Source: an uncultured Cellvibrio sp. (GTDB taxonomy: Bacteria > Pseudomonadota > Gammaproteobacteria > Pseudomonadales > Cellvibrionaceae). Taken from it: DNA of 35,144 nucleotides. The first letter of the stretch is position 1. Every line of letters begins with the position of its first letter. Below the pieces are notes generated by a model. That model saw only the letters and a program-made list of their open reading frames with translations. It did no database searches and was not told the DNA's origin. The stretch spans positions 1 through 35,144 of the forward strand of contig CAMLML010000046.1 of the NCBI GenBank assembly GCA_946481095.1, given 5' to 3'. A program made the position numbers and the translations under genes. This document shows, in pieces, positions 1-8,939 of this stretch.

Positions 1-3000
1 TACTTTCTTTATCAAAATATTGGCCGGGGAAACCTATGTTGAATTCGCCGATGGAATTGGTGACAACTTCGCGGGTGAATGCAAGATTTTTGGATTGCCA
101 TACTAATGTTTTAACAGTTGCACTGTCTCGGCGATAAATGAGTTCTGGGCGCCCGATGTGATCATTTAAAACATAATAAAGAATATTGTTTTTTACAAAA
201 CCAACAACAGATTCATTCAGCCAAATATAGGTTGTTCCAATGCTGCTACTATTGTTAGTTGTTTCGGCAATCATTTGCCCCGCTTCGTTGTACAAGTAGC
301 GATAACTTTCTGTTGCACCCGTGCCAACACGAATATTTTTACTGACGCGTTGATTGGCATAGTTGTAGGTGTAATTACCAAATGAACCATTATTTTGAGT
401 GAATGACATCATTCTATTCAGGCCATCATAACCATAGGTTTTTTGATTGGTGTTATAACCAATTAGATTACCGTTAGTATTGTAGGCAAAACTGTTGCCA
501 CCCACACTGAACAATTTATTGCTGTTTGCATCAATACCATATCCAGTCACTGCAGTTCCTTGTTGGTAACTGGTGCGATTGCCATTGGCATCGTAGGTGT
601 ATTGGAAGCTTTTGCTGTCGGTTGTGGAGTTGGCGAACAGCTCCTTTGTAAGGCGATCACTATTGTCATATTGATAAGAATAATTTCCTGCGAGTCCGCC
701 ATTTATGCCAGTAATACGGTTCGCTACATCATAACTAAAGGTTTTGGATAACCCTGTTGCTGAAATACTGGTAACTCGGCCGTCCAAATCATAGTTGGTT
801 ACGTGTGAAATACTGTTGCCATATGTGAGCACTTTTTGTTTGGGTAATGTTTTGCTTTCTGCAACGACTAACCAAGCGCCGCTGACGTAAGCTTCAACTT
901 TATTCACATCACTATTAACATCGTAACTGTAACGTAATTGAGTGCCGCCATTATTGGTGCTGATCACTGAAAGGCGATCATAGGTGTCATAACTCAAATT
1001 GGTTATATAACTTACGCCGCCAATTGTTTGAGTTTTGCTCGCAAGGTTACCCGTTGATGTGTAGCTGTAACTTGTACTGCCTGAGCTATCACTCACACTG
1101 CAAATTCTACCTTTACCATTCGTACACGAATCATAAGTAAAAGTAATATTTTGTGCATTGGCGCCAGTTGAATAAATTGTGGTGGGACGATTCAAACTGT
1201 CATATTGATAATAAATTACCGTGCCATCTGCTCGTGTTAAATTATCAATCAAACCTGCGCTGTTGTGGCGAACCACAGACGTTTGCGTATCAGGACTTAT
1301 ATTAGTTGTAAGGTTGAAGCCTTGATCAAAATTATAATGTGTTGATTTATTGCGAGCATCAGTAACTTGTTTTAATCGTTCCAGTTTGTCATAACTGAAT
1401 TGCACTGTTTCATTTGATGCATTGACTATACTTTTTAACAAACCATCAGCGGTATAGTCCATTGTACTGGTGCGATTTAATGCATCTTTTACCGTTTTTA
1501 CTTGTAAATTTTCATTATAGGTGTAGCTAAAAAGCTGGCCGTTGTTTCCACGTTCACGAACAAGATTGCCCCCAGTGTCATATTCCAATTTTGAGGAGGA
1601 GTTAGACATCATTTGTGGTTCTTGAATATTAACTGGGCCACCAGGTGTATAAATGGTTTTGGTTACCATTTTTAAATAGCCCAGCGATTGCTCCAATAAA
1701 TTATTCATCTTGTCGTAAGCAAATGTATTGATTTCTTGCAACAATTCGGTCGAACCTGGAATGCGCGAGGTGCTGGTTATTCTTCCTGCAGTATCAAAGT
1801 AATAATTCAAGGTACTACCGTTTGGGTATGTAATTAAATCAACTTCACCAAAATAATTATAACGATAGCGAGTGACCATATTGGCTGAAGAATTCACAGT
1901 CACTGATATCATGCGTCCGCGTGCATCGTAAATTAAATCATTGGTTTTACCATTCGGGTCTGTTATGCGAAACGGCTTTTCAGAACTTCCCGTGTAACTG
2001 TAAGACGTAGTGTGACCAAGTGCATTAACCAAACTGATTAATCTGCCCTGAGCGTCATAATTTAATGTTGTGCTATCGTTGACATCTGTTCGGGAACCAT
2101 TAATAACGACTGAAGAGGGTAAATTATTGACGTGAAATGAATAGCTGTAGCTGGTTTTCCTTTGCGTACCGAACGCATCTTCCACTGCAAAACTTTTTAT
2201 ACGATTTTTGGCTTCAGCACCATAATATTCATATCGCTCAATTTGTAGTGGTGTTCCGGTTTGATCATTGACGTATTGAGTACAGCTTACGATTGAACAA
2301 TCAACCTGCGGCGTTGCTCCATCCCACCAGGATTTTTTTAATGGGCGCCCAAACGCATCCCATTCGTATTTTATTGTTACACCATTTGAATATTCGGTTT
2401 GCAATATTTCACGCTTGGCATCGTAGTAACTGTAAACCGTTCGGTTACCCCGCCAATCATCTTTAGATTTCACATATTTAATGACGCCGCTGTCCTGTGC
2501 AACATCACCGTAACTGTAATTTGCACTGGCAGCTGGGCATGCAGCTTCACTGGATGTTGGCCTGTCAATTTTTTTCAACATTTTTCCATTTAATGCCGAA
2601 GTATCATATTGATAGGTTGTAGCAGCCCCCAAGGGATTGGTCACTATCGTAGTGCTACCATCTGCGCTGTGAGCAAATGTACTTTTTTGAATGCCGCCCA
2701 CTAAGCCGCTGGATACGACACGTGGTGTAGAATCATAAGTAATTTCTTTGTAGTCATTTCCATTTAACCTGACCTTGGTGAGAGTCCTAAAGCCATTAAC
2801 ATTACCATAAACAAAACTGGTGTTGCCGGTATCGCCAGGATAAACAACTGCAGACAAGATGTAGTTTACCCCGTAGAAATCAATATACTCGTGCTGATAG
2901 GTAATGGTTCCATCAGGCGTATTGATAGAGGCCAGTCGTGAGCCTGACCAATTGAAAATCAACTGCTGCCCATTCGTATGTGTAATGGAATGAAAACGCG

Positions 3001-3847
3001 ATGTAGTGTTATCAATGTAAGAATAGGTATGGGTTATACCGCTTACATCGGTTTCTGAAATGACACGGCCATCTGCATAAAAGCGTTCAATACTTCCATT
3101 ACTGCGCGTCACCACAAATTGATTATTGCTGAATACTGCAGTTGCACTTTCGTTGTATGTTGGGACTTGCTCCCACAAATTAGGAGCAACCAATCTGAAT
3201 TCCTTTCCATCAATACGAAAGGTTTGTTGCAAATTTGTTGAACCACAACCAGAGGTTTTGGTGAAAGCGGGAAGAGAACTAAAACGACAATTTGCTTCCT
3301 TAATAAAATCGATGCGCATATCAAAATTGGTTTGCCATCCCAATCCGAGTTGGAATTCAGGCACACCCATTTCAGCTGGATCAAGACTTGTTGCCCTGGG
3401 ATAACTAATAAAATTGCGAACAATTCTTAAAGGATTTTCGCCAATACCCGACCAATCTGTTTCGACTTCTATTTTATTACCTGATGCAATTGAAACTGGA
3501 CAGGGTGTGTTTTTCTCATCAGTTTTACCATCACCTGTGCCGCCACCAGAGCCAGAATTTTCAGTATTATAATTAACATCTTGCAATCGATTGTTTGATT
3601 CTCGCAGCCAGCTCAAGCTTTCCATAGCTTCCCTAAGTAAATCACTTGCAGATGGGCCAGTGGGCCTTTGTGCTTCAACTATTACTTCTGGAATTTCATA
3701 ACATACCTGTTCACAGTTACCCGTGTATCCCGGTTCTGTTGGAGCACTGACAGAACCACATTTCATTTCACAATGCTGCTCCGCATTCAGAAATGCAGAA
3801 AAAAACAAACCAAAAAACATTAAATATTTCATTGATTGACGATACAT
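1..3847 (-). CDS. Rhs/YD-repeat protein with N-terminal export signal, 3' end outside window
   Basis: The frame stays open for 1,282 codons from an ATG at 3847 to the left edge, so the C-terminus is missing. Residues 6-22 form a hydrophobic signal-peptide-like segment (MKYLMFFGLFFSAFLNA). A cysteine-rich stretch, a Gly-rich linker and a DUF6531-like start of the Rhs shell (CPVSIASGNKIEVETDWSG, about residue 125) follow. After that come many YD repeats (YDAQGRLIS, YDARGRMIS, YDKLERLKQ, YDSLNRPT, YDANGNRTS). The last visible residues, FPGQYFDKES, match the end of the Rhs core, which in the family is followed by a variable toxin tip. ATG 3847 is preferred over ATG 3832 because GAGAG lies 9 nt upstream. 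The gene begins 23 nt after tssG on the same strand, so it is probably co-transcribed. Most T6SS Rhs effectors lack a Sec signal, so T6SS delivery is uncertain. Confidence 0.88.
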   Translation of the reverse strand, partial: MYRQSMKYLMFFGLFFSAFLNAEQHCEMKCGSVSAPTEPGYTGNCEQVCYEIPEVIVEAQRPTGPSASDLLREAMESLSWLRESNNRLQDVNYNTENSGSGGGTGDGKTDEKNTPCPVSIASGNKIEVETDWSGIGENPLRIVRNFISYPRATSLDPAEMGVPEFQLGLGWQTNFDMRIDFIKEANCRFSSLPAFTKTSGCGSTNLQQTFRIDGKEFRLVAPNLWEQVPTYNESATAVFSNNQFVVTRSNGSIERFYADGRVISETDVSGITHTYSYIDNTTSRFHSITHTNGQQLIFNWSGSRLASINTPDGTITYQHEYIDFYGVNYILSAVVYPGDTGNTSFVYGNVNGFRTLTKVRLNGNDYKEITYDSTPRVVSSGLVGGIQKSTFAHSADGSTTIVTNPLGAATTYQYDTSALNGKMLKKIDRPTSSEAACPAASANYSYGDVAQDSGVIKYVKSKDDWRGNRTVYSYYDAKREILQTEYSNGVTIKYEWDAFGRPLKKSWWDGATPQVDCSIVSCTQYVNDQTGTPLQIERYEYYGAEAKNRIKSFAVEDAFGTQRKTSYSYSFHVNNLPSSVVINGSRTDVNDSTTLNYDAQGRLISLVNALGHTTSYSYTGSSEKPFRITDPNGKTNDLIYDARGRMISVTVNSSANMVTRYRYNYFGEVDLITYPNGSTLNYYFDTAGRITSTSRIPGSTELLQEINTFAYDKMNNLLEQSLGYLKMVTKTIYTPGGPVNIQEPQMMSNSSSKLEYDTGGNLVRERGNNGQLFSYTYNENLQVKTVKDALNRTSTMDYTADGLLKSIVNASNETVQFSYDKLERLKQVTDARNKSTHYNFDQGFNLTTNISPDTQTSVVRHNSAGLIDNLTRADGTVIYYQYDSLNRPTTIYSTGANAQNITFTYDSCTNGKGRICSVSDSSGSTSYSYTSTGNLASKTQTIGGVSYITNLSYDTYDRLSVISTNNGGTQLRYSYDVNSDVNKVEAYVSGAWLVVAESKTLPKQKVLTYGNSISHVTNYDLDGRVTSISATGLSKTFSYDVANRITGINGGLAGNYSYQYDNSDRLTKELFANSTTDSKSFQYTYDANGNRTSYQQGTAVTGYGIDANSNKLFSVGGNSFAYNTNGNLIGYNTNQKTYGYDGLNRMMSFTQNNGSFGNYTYNYANQRVSKNIRVGTGATESYRYLYNEAGQMIAETTNNSSSIGTTYIWLNESVVGFVKNNILYYVLNDHIGRPELIYRRDSATVKTLVWQSKNLAFTREVVTNSIGEFNIGFPGQYFDKES

Positions 3848-3870
3848 ACAGAACAACTCTCTAAATATTA

Positions 3871-5013
3871 TTAATAATTTAATCGTGCAGATGATAACTT
3901 GATTTGCATGAGTTTTTGTGAATCTTGTGTCTTATCTTTTTCTCCCAGCCAGGTACTCCATCCCATCAAAGGCGGGCTTTTCTTGTTTAACGCTTGTGGT
4001 GAAATTTCCGAGCGTTTGATTTGGATGATGATATCAAACTCTTTTTCTATGCCAAGGTATAAGCGTGCAAGTTCTCTGAGTACACGTAAATTTTTTGTAC
4101 CAGGAGCAAAGCAATGATATTGCTGCCGGGTCAAAGGTCCGAGAAAAATTTGTACTTTTGCCTGAACATACCATCCACGTCGGCCTAACATGCAGGAGCG
4201 ACCGAGGCAGGAGTTTTGACCCTCGGGTTGTTCTGACCAGGCCAATCGCGTGCGCACATCGTCTATCAAATCCTGCCATTGTCCAACCAGTTCTTTAATG
4301 GCAACAGGCACTTTGAAGTAGTCTGAAAGAATTTGTTTTAAACCGTAGGATGTTCGCAAGCTTTGTGAAAAGTATCCACTGTAATACACAATAGTTTCAT
4401 CGTTGACAGCTTGTCTTTTGGTGAGTTTGCGAGTGCCAAGTCCCACAAGGGATAGAAGTGTTTTGGTGTGTTGATCGGTAAATTGATCATCGCTGGTTGT
4501 GCGTAAATTTAATTTCTGCAGTAATTTGGTGGATTCATACTGCAATGGCAAGTGATAACGAATAGACGCTTTATAAAAGAGGGAAATAATTCGGTGATTG
4601 AATAAATTAAGAAATCCTTGTAATGCAACATCACGACTTTTTAATCGCTGTAAAATAATTTCGGTGTAATGGTAGGGTAAAACCCCCATGCTACCAGTCA
4701 AACCAATAAAGTTAACCAGTACTTCCCAATAAATTTGATTGTCGTCGGTCTTTTGTTGTCGTGTGCGAACAACTTCATTTTCGGGAAAGTGCAAGGTGCT
4801 GCTACTGGCAAAACGCAATGACTCGCGGTTGGGCGGAGAATAGTTGCCAACAAAATTAACATTGGCTTTGGGTGCATTCGCCAAATTTGCCGTATTGTGA
4901 TAAATGAGTGCGCGTTCCAGAATCCGAACGATTTGAATAAATTCAAAATCACCCGGAGACTGCTGCAGCAAATCAACTAAAGCAGAATTTTTTCGCCAGC
5001 TCTGGGTGGACAT
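3871..5013 (-). CDS. tssG: T6SS baseplate protein TssG (ImpH/VasB)
   Basis: This 380-residue protein has the usual TssG length. It starts with the family-typical stretch on LLQQSPGDFEFIQIVRILER and contains the conserved VNFIGLTGSMGVLPYHYTE segment near residues 100-118. TssG joins TssF, TssE and TssK in the baseplate wedge in the cytoplasm. Its start lies inside the last 37 bases of tssF, indicating translational coupling, and it is the last core T6SS gene of this minus-strand operon. Nothing appears truncated. The assignment rests on recognised motifs and on position after tssE-tssF. Confidence 0.93.
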   Translation of the reverse strand: MSTQSWRKNSALVDLLQQSPGDFEFIQIVRILERALIYHNTANLANAPKANVNFVGNYSPPNRESLRFASSSTLHFPENEVVRTRQQKTDDNQIYWEVLVNFIGLTGSMGVLPYHYTEIILQRLKSRDVALQGFLNLFNHRIISLFYKASIRYHLPLQYESTKLLQKLNLRTTSDDQFTDQHTKTLLSLVGLGTRKLTKRQAVNDETIVYYSGYFSQSLRTSYGLKQILSDYFKVPVAIKELVGQWQDLIDDVRTRLAWSEQPEGQNSCLGRSCMLGRRGWYVQAKVQIFLGPLTRQQYHCFAPGTKNLRVLRELARLYLGIEKEFDIIIQIKRSEISPQALNKKSPPLMGWSTWLGEKDKTQDSQKLMQIKLSSARLNY

Positions 5014-6812
5014 TTCTTTAAATAACCTTCTTTATTTTTCAGTTTGATTAACACACGCGAAAAAGAATTGACGGAACAATAAAGCGCAAAAAAGTGATCC
5101 AGAATATTGGCATATAAATATTTACTGGAACCTGTGAGCAATGCATCGTCCAGTACGATTTCAATTTCCATTCCCCGACACATAGTGGTGCGACCGTCTA
5201 TGGGAAGTGGTGCACTGATTGGTCGTGTATCGACAGACACAATCGAATTGATTAATGCACGGGTAACAGAGGTTTCCTTGAAATCGTACAGCCGTAAAAT
5301 TTCTTTTAATGCTTCGGTAGCATTATTGCCACCGGTTAATGACAGATGATTTAAATTCAGATGCGAAATCAATCGCCAGCGCGCACCATCACCCAAAATC
5401 GGACGAACGGTAACCGATGGTTGTGTCAGGCAGCGAATACTGGAACAGGGTGGCGCACTGTTGGCACATTGCAATCGGGGTTGATCCATTGTGAATGGTA
5501 ATTTCGCGGGTAAATCACGGTTGCTGCAATGTGTTTTGATCGTCAGCGTTCTATCTTCAGGAACATTGGGATTCAGTTCAAGATCGACCAAACTCAAAAA
5601 TACATCTGTGCCTTCGTCGCGCTCGTAATTGGATAATTTTGCATGCCGCCTTGCTGCAAACCAGAAAGAATGATTTTCTGAATCCTGATGGCTATGATTC
5701 ATGCCATAGAGTGGTAAAAAATCGGTTTTTTCTCCTGACGAAGTAGACGCAGTTACTTGATCGATGGAATAGACTTCGAATCCTTTCGGGCGTCGCGCAT
5801 CCGGCACTATGTGGTATTCGGATCGGGTGTGTGAAAGTTTGATCGGGTCGGTTTTATGTTCAAATAAATTGATGACGGGTGTACAGCCCAAGGCAAAAGT
5901 GGCAGCGTTTAAATTGTGTTCCAGTTCGATATCGGCATCTTCCAGATAAATATAAATTTCCAGACAATCAGCAGCATCCTCTTTGATGGCTTTTGCCAAA
6001 CCGCAAATATCAATAAACATGAATTTTTCAGGGAACACCATAAATTCAGTCAACAATCTGTAACCGACAAATGATGCAGGTGGATAGGGCAGCAGACCTT
6101 CGTTGACATTAAAACCGACTGCTTTTATGGAGCCGGCTTCCAGAAATTTGGGTTTGGTATCACCGGCCGCATTCACCACGGCAATTTTTTGTTTGCTGCG
6201 CAATAAAAATTCATAGAGTGGATGAATGTGTTGCGTTTGTCCTTTTAAGTAAAAACGAATGCGATCCGGTTTCAACTCAGAAAATTTAATTTCATTGTTA
6301 AACGTTTGTAATTTCAATCGCAATACACTGGACGCGTTGCGCATAAATTCTGCGCCGGGCGTCAGGAAAGGCCTGCCCATCAAACTGGCTTCTGCAACTT
6401 TGAAGGGAAAAAGCTCGACCTCGTAACCAGTACTGAATCGACACATCTCTCCCTGAAAATAATCTGTATCCAATTCAGTTCGGGCAGGAATATGAAATTT
6501 TCCATCCAATTGTTCCGGATCGGCAGCAAACTGCACTATCGACATGGATGGAATAGGGCGCTGATAATGCGGGAAAACAACATTTAACAGAGCATCACTT
6601 AATTCAGGAATGTCATCATTTAATTTGTGCTGCAGGCGAGCATTCAAATAAGCAAAGCCTTCAATCAAGCGTGAAACGTGTGGATCTTCCACTGTATCTG
6701 CACTGATATTTAAACGTCCGGCAATTTTCGGATTTTCTTTGGCAAATTCAGCACCCAGCTGGCGAATAAATGCCAGCTCTTTTTCGTAGTAACGCAATAA
6801 TTCATCAGACAT
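4977..6812 (-). CDS. tssF: T6SS baseplate protein TssF (ImpG/VasA)
   Basis: The protein has 611 residues, normal for TssF. The N-terminus LLRYYEKELAFIRQLGAEFA, followed by DPHVSRLIEGFAYLNARLQHKLND, is the hallmark of the family. The C-terminal end CPPRAGEKILL is the usual TssF tail, which normally reads as PRxGExxLL. TssF is a wedge subunit of the cytoplasmic baseplate and partners TssG and TssE. The gene overlaps tssE by 8 bp upstream and tssG by 37 bp downstream, so the three baseplate genes are translated as a coupled block. Confidence 0.95.
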   Translation of the reverse strand: MSDELLRYYEKELAFIRQLGAEFAKENPKIAGRLNISADTVEDPHVSRLIEGFAYLNARLQHKLNDDIPELSDALLNVVFPHYQRPIPSMSIVQFAADPEQLDGKFHIPARTELDTDYFQGEMCRFSTGYEVELFPFKVAEASLMGRPFLTPGAEFMRNASSVLRLKLQTFNNEIKFSELKPDRIRFYLKGQTQHIHPLYEFLLRSKQKIAVVNAAGDTKPKFLEAGSIKAVGFNVNEGLLPYPPASFVGYRLLTEFMVFPEKFMFIDICGLAKAIKEDAADCLEIYIYLEDADIELEHNLNAATFALGCTPVINLFEHKTDPIKLSHTRSEYHIVPDARRPKGFEVYSIDQVTASTSSGEKTDFLPLYGMNHSHQDSENHSFWFAARRHAKLSNYERDEGTDVFLSLVDLELNPNVPEDRTLTIKTHCSNRDLPAKLPFTMDQPRLQCANSAPPCSSIRCLTQPSVTVRPILGDGARWRLISHLNLNHLSLTGGNNATEALKEILRLYDFKETSVTRALINSIVSVDTRPISAPLPIDGRTTMCRGMEIEIVLDDALLTGSSKYLYANILDHFFALYCSVNSFSRVLIKLKNKEGYLKKCPPRAGEKILL

Positions 6813-7305
6813 GATCAGAAGCTCGAATGTTTACGCTGCGTGATACAGGTTCAAGTATGGAGTCAAACACGACCACTTCCGGAGCCGGGTCAGCATACAA
6901 AATGGCATCGATTCGAAAACGCAAAGTGCGATCGCCGTTGCCGTCATTATCCTGATAAGTAACACTGACACTTTTGAATCGGGGTTCATAAGTTCTCAGT
7001 AAATTTTCCAGATCCCGAATAAAGGCTTTACGTTTTTCGATATCGGTGGTGTTAACAGTTGCCAGATCGGGCAATCCATAATTTAAAATACAGTTTTCCA
7101 GTTGTGGTAAATCTTCCGGTGTCGAAATAATCCGGTAACGAGTATTTAACAAGCTCTCAAGATCGCGTTTGACACTTTCACGCAAATCCCTGACCTGTTG
7201 ATATTGGTTTTGTTCGCTATCAACATGGGATTTGGGATCAAGGTCAATTAATCTGTCGAGAATCGATGCTCGAATATTTTTTTTCTTTTTATCCGGTTTA
7301 TTCAT
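6805..7305 (-). CDS. tssE: T6SS baseplate protein TssE (gp25-like)
   Basis: At 166 residues this is a normal TssE. The N-terminal SILDRLIDLDP motif is typical of the family, and the C-terminal half has the gp25/lysozyme-like baseplate pattern (YEPRFKSVSVTY, RTLRFRIDAILY). TssE anchors the base of the sheath to TssFG. The start ATG at 7305 follows a GAGGGAAT ribosome site and lies 10 nt after the end of the second tssC gene, consistent with one transcript. The N-terminus is lysine-rich (KPDKKKKN). Confidence 0.92.
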   Translation of the reverse strand: MNKPDKKKKNIRASILDRLIDLDPKSHVDSEQNQYQQVRDLRESVKRDLESLLNTRYRIISTPEDLPQLENCILNYGLPDLATVNTTDIEKRKAFIRDLENLLRTYEPRFKSVSVTYQDNDGNGDRTLRFRIDAILYADPAPEVVVFDSILEPVSRSVNIRASDHV

Positions 7306-7315
7306 ATTCCCTCAA

Positions 7316-8830
7316 CTACTTTGTTGGACTTTGCAGAAGTTCGGTAACAAGCTCCAGTTCGGAAACCATTTGATCCACTTGATAGTGAGGAACCAAATGT
7401 ATAACGCAAAGATATTGTCCTGGTTTACTGGGATGTTCCTTGACACTCACATTACCTTCTTTCAATGGATATCTGGCTTGTTGTTCCCATTCAAGATCGT
7501 GTCGACCTGTAGTGTATTTCAGCAACCATCGTTGCAAAAAAGTTTGGCAGTCTTCGGCAGACAAAAACGAACCGATCTTATCACGTATCATCACCTTTAT
7601 ATAATGTGCCACACGAGAAGCACAAAGAACGTGCTGCAACATGGTTGATAATTTGTAATTGGTACTATCGACATTATTATTTTTTCTGACGGGCTTCTGA
7701 ATACTTTGATTACTGTAAAAAGCGGAAAAAGGTGTGCCGTAGCAATGGCATAAGGGCACCAGCCCCAGCTCGCTGATTTCCCGTTCAAGGCTATCAGTGA
7801 TCAGAATTTCAGAAGAAGGTTTGATGGCGATGTCAGGTTTATCGGTTTCAAAAAAATCTGTGGATAAATTAGTGACCAATCCGCCGCCGAGTTTATCCCG
7901 GGGTACACCACGAATATGACCGAACCAGCCAACATTGGCGAATTCACGAATCAGCACGCAACCAAAAGCGTAACTGGCATTGCCCCACAAATACATATTT
8001 TGATCAGGGCTCATGCTTTTTTCGTAAAAAAAGATTCCTTTATAGGAGCCCGGATTTTTTCTGTAAGGTGTTCGCATCAATATGCGTGGCAGGGTTAAAC
8101 CTAAAAAGCGTGAATCAGGTTTGTCGCGTAATGCACGCCAGCGAACATATTCTGTTTGGGAGAAAATTTCAGCCAGATTGAGTGAGCTTCCCAGAGTTGA
8201 AAAATTTTCAATACCGAATAATTCCGGTGAAGCAGATGCAATAAAAGGTGAAAACGAAGCGGCCGCGATTTCAGCCATTCCACTTAAAGCCGCAATATCA
8301 TCTTGCGGGTGTCTTGCAGAGGGTTTGTGACTGATTTCAAAATCACCAATCAAAACACCATAGGGTTCACCACCGGCAATGCCGTATTCTTCGTTGTAAA
8401 CTTTGTTGAATAGTTGGCTTTGATCAAACTCGATTGCCCGATCAATATCTTTTGCAACTTCTGCCCAGGTGATATCGAGGATTTTAATTTTAATATTGCG
8501 CACGCCTTCCGCTTGCGCAACCAGATGCCAGACACCTCGCCACGAGGCTTCCAGTTTTTGGTAATCGGGATGGTGAATGATGGTATTTAATTGATCGTTA
8601 ATCAGTTCATCAATTTCAGCAATTGATCTGTCGATTGCACAGTGAATATCGTTTGTGGTTTGCAGCGATTCGACATCGACAAATTCAGTAAGCCAATAAG
8701 TTAATGCTTTTTTGGTATTTTTTTCTTTCAGGAAATCAGCAAGCGAAACAATCCATGCTTCTCGTGAATAGAGCGAATCAAATGAGACTTGAGTATATGC
8801 CCCTGTATCGTGTTGAAAATTTGTTTGCAC
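7316..8830 (-). CDS. Second, divergent TssC-family sheath protein (ImpD/TssC40-like)
   Basis: This 504-residue protein is an EvpB/TssC-family paralogue of the adjacent TssC, not a copy. It shares the landmarks [39 protein letters not shown] and ARVAHYIKVMIRDKIGSFLS but differs throughout. The start is a GTG at 8830 (VQTNFQHD, read as Met), as no in-frame ATG lies nearby. Ribosome-site support is weak, with GGAA about 13 nt upstream. From memory, the imp operons of Rhizobium (impC/impD) and Agrobacterium (TssC41/TssC40) also carry two TssC-family genes before tssE. The position here matches impD. Whether it is a sheath, cap or baseplate component cannot be read from sequence. Confidence 0.88.
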   Translation of the reverse strand: MQTNFQHDTGAYTQVSFDSLYSREAWIVSLADFLKEKNTKKALTYWLTEFVDVESLQTTNDIHCAIDRSIAEIDELINDQLNTIIHHPDYQKLEASWRGVWHLVAQAEGVRNIKIKILDITWAEVAKDIDRAIEFDQSQLFNKVYNEEYGIAGGEPYGVLIGDFEISHKPSARHPQDDIAALSGMAEIAAASFSPFIASASPELFGIENFSTLGSSLNLAEIFSQTEYVRWRALRDKPDSRFLGLTLPRILMRTPYRKNPGSYKGIFFYEKSMSPDQNMYLWGNASYAFGCVLIREFANVGWFGHIRGVPRDKLGGGLVTNLSTDFFETDKPDIAIKPSSEILITDSLEREISELGLVPLCHCYGTPFSAFYSNQSIQKPVRKNNNVDSTNYKLSTMLQHVLCASRVAHYIKVMIRDKIGSFLSAEDCQTFLQRWLLKYTTGRHDLEWEQQARYPLKEGNVSVKEHPSKPGQYLCVIHLVPHYQVDQMVSELELVTELLQSPTK

Positions 8831-8909
8831 TAATTCTTATTCCAAATTGTCAAAAAGCATCATACGCTTTGTTTAATCGTGGTTTCGCCGCAGATGAACC
8901 ATGAAACAA

Positions 8910-8930
8910 AAGAGGGGCCAGGCCCCTCTT
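8910..8930 (-). terminator. Hairpin terminator/attenuator between tssC and the second tssC
   Basis: There is a perfect 9-bp stem AAGAGGGGC / GCCCCTCTT with a 3-nt loop. On the minus strand it is followed by TTGTTTC, giving a modest U-rich tail. It lies 10 nt after the tssC stop and about 80 nt before the GTG of the second tssC. In this position it would lower, not abolish, expression of the downstream baseplate genes relative to the sheath genes. The plus-strand reading also has an A-rich flank, so it may act weakly in both directions. Confidence 0.7.
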
Positions 8931-8939
8931 GATCAAGCG

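Noticed and set aside
3109..3423. 104-codon minus-strand frame inside the Rhs gene
   Set aside because: It is in another frame from the continuous Rhs reading frame, which is uninterrupted for 1,282 codons with clear YD repeats.
3848..3870. Terminator or promoter between tssG and rhs
   Set aside because: The gap is only 23 nt, with no stem-loop and no promoter elements; only a GAGAG ribosome site is seen.
8831..8853. Perfect TTGACA on the minus strand before the second tssC (8853-8848)
   Set aside because: No acceptable -10 element lies 16-18 bp downstream; that spacing reaches the GTG start codon itself. Treated as chance.
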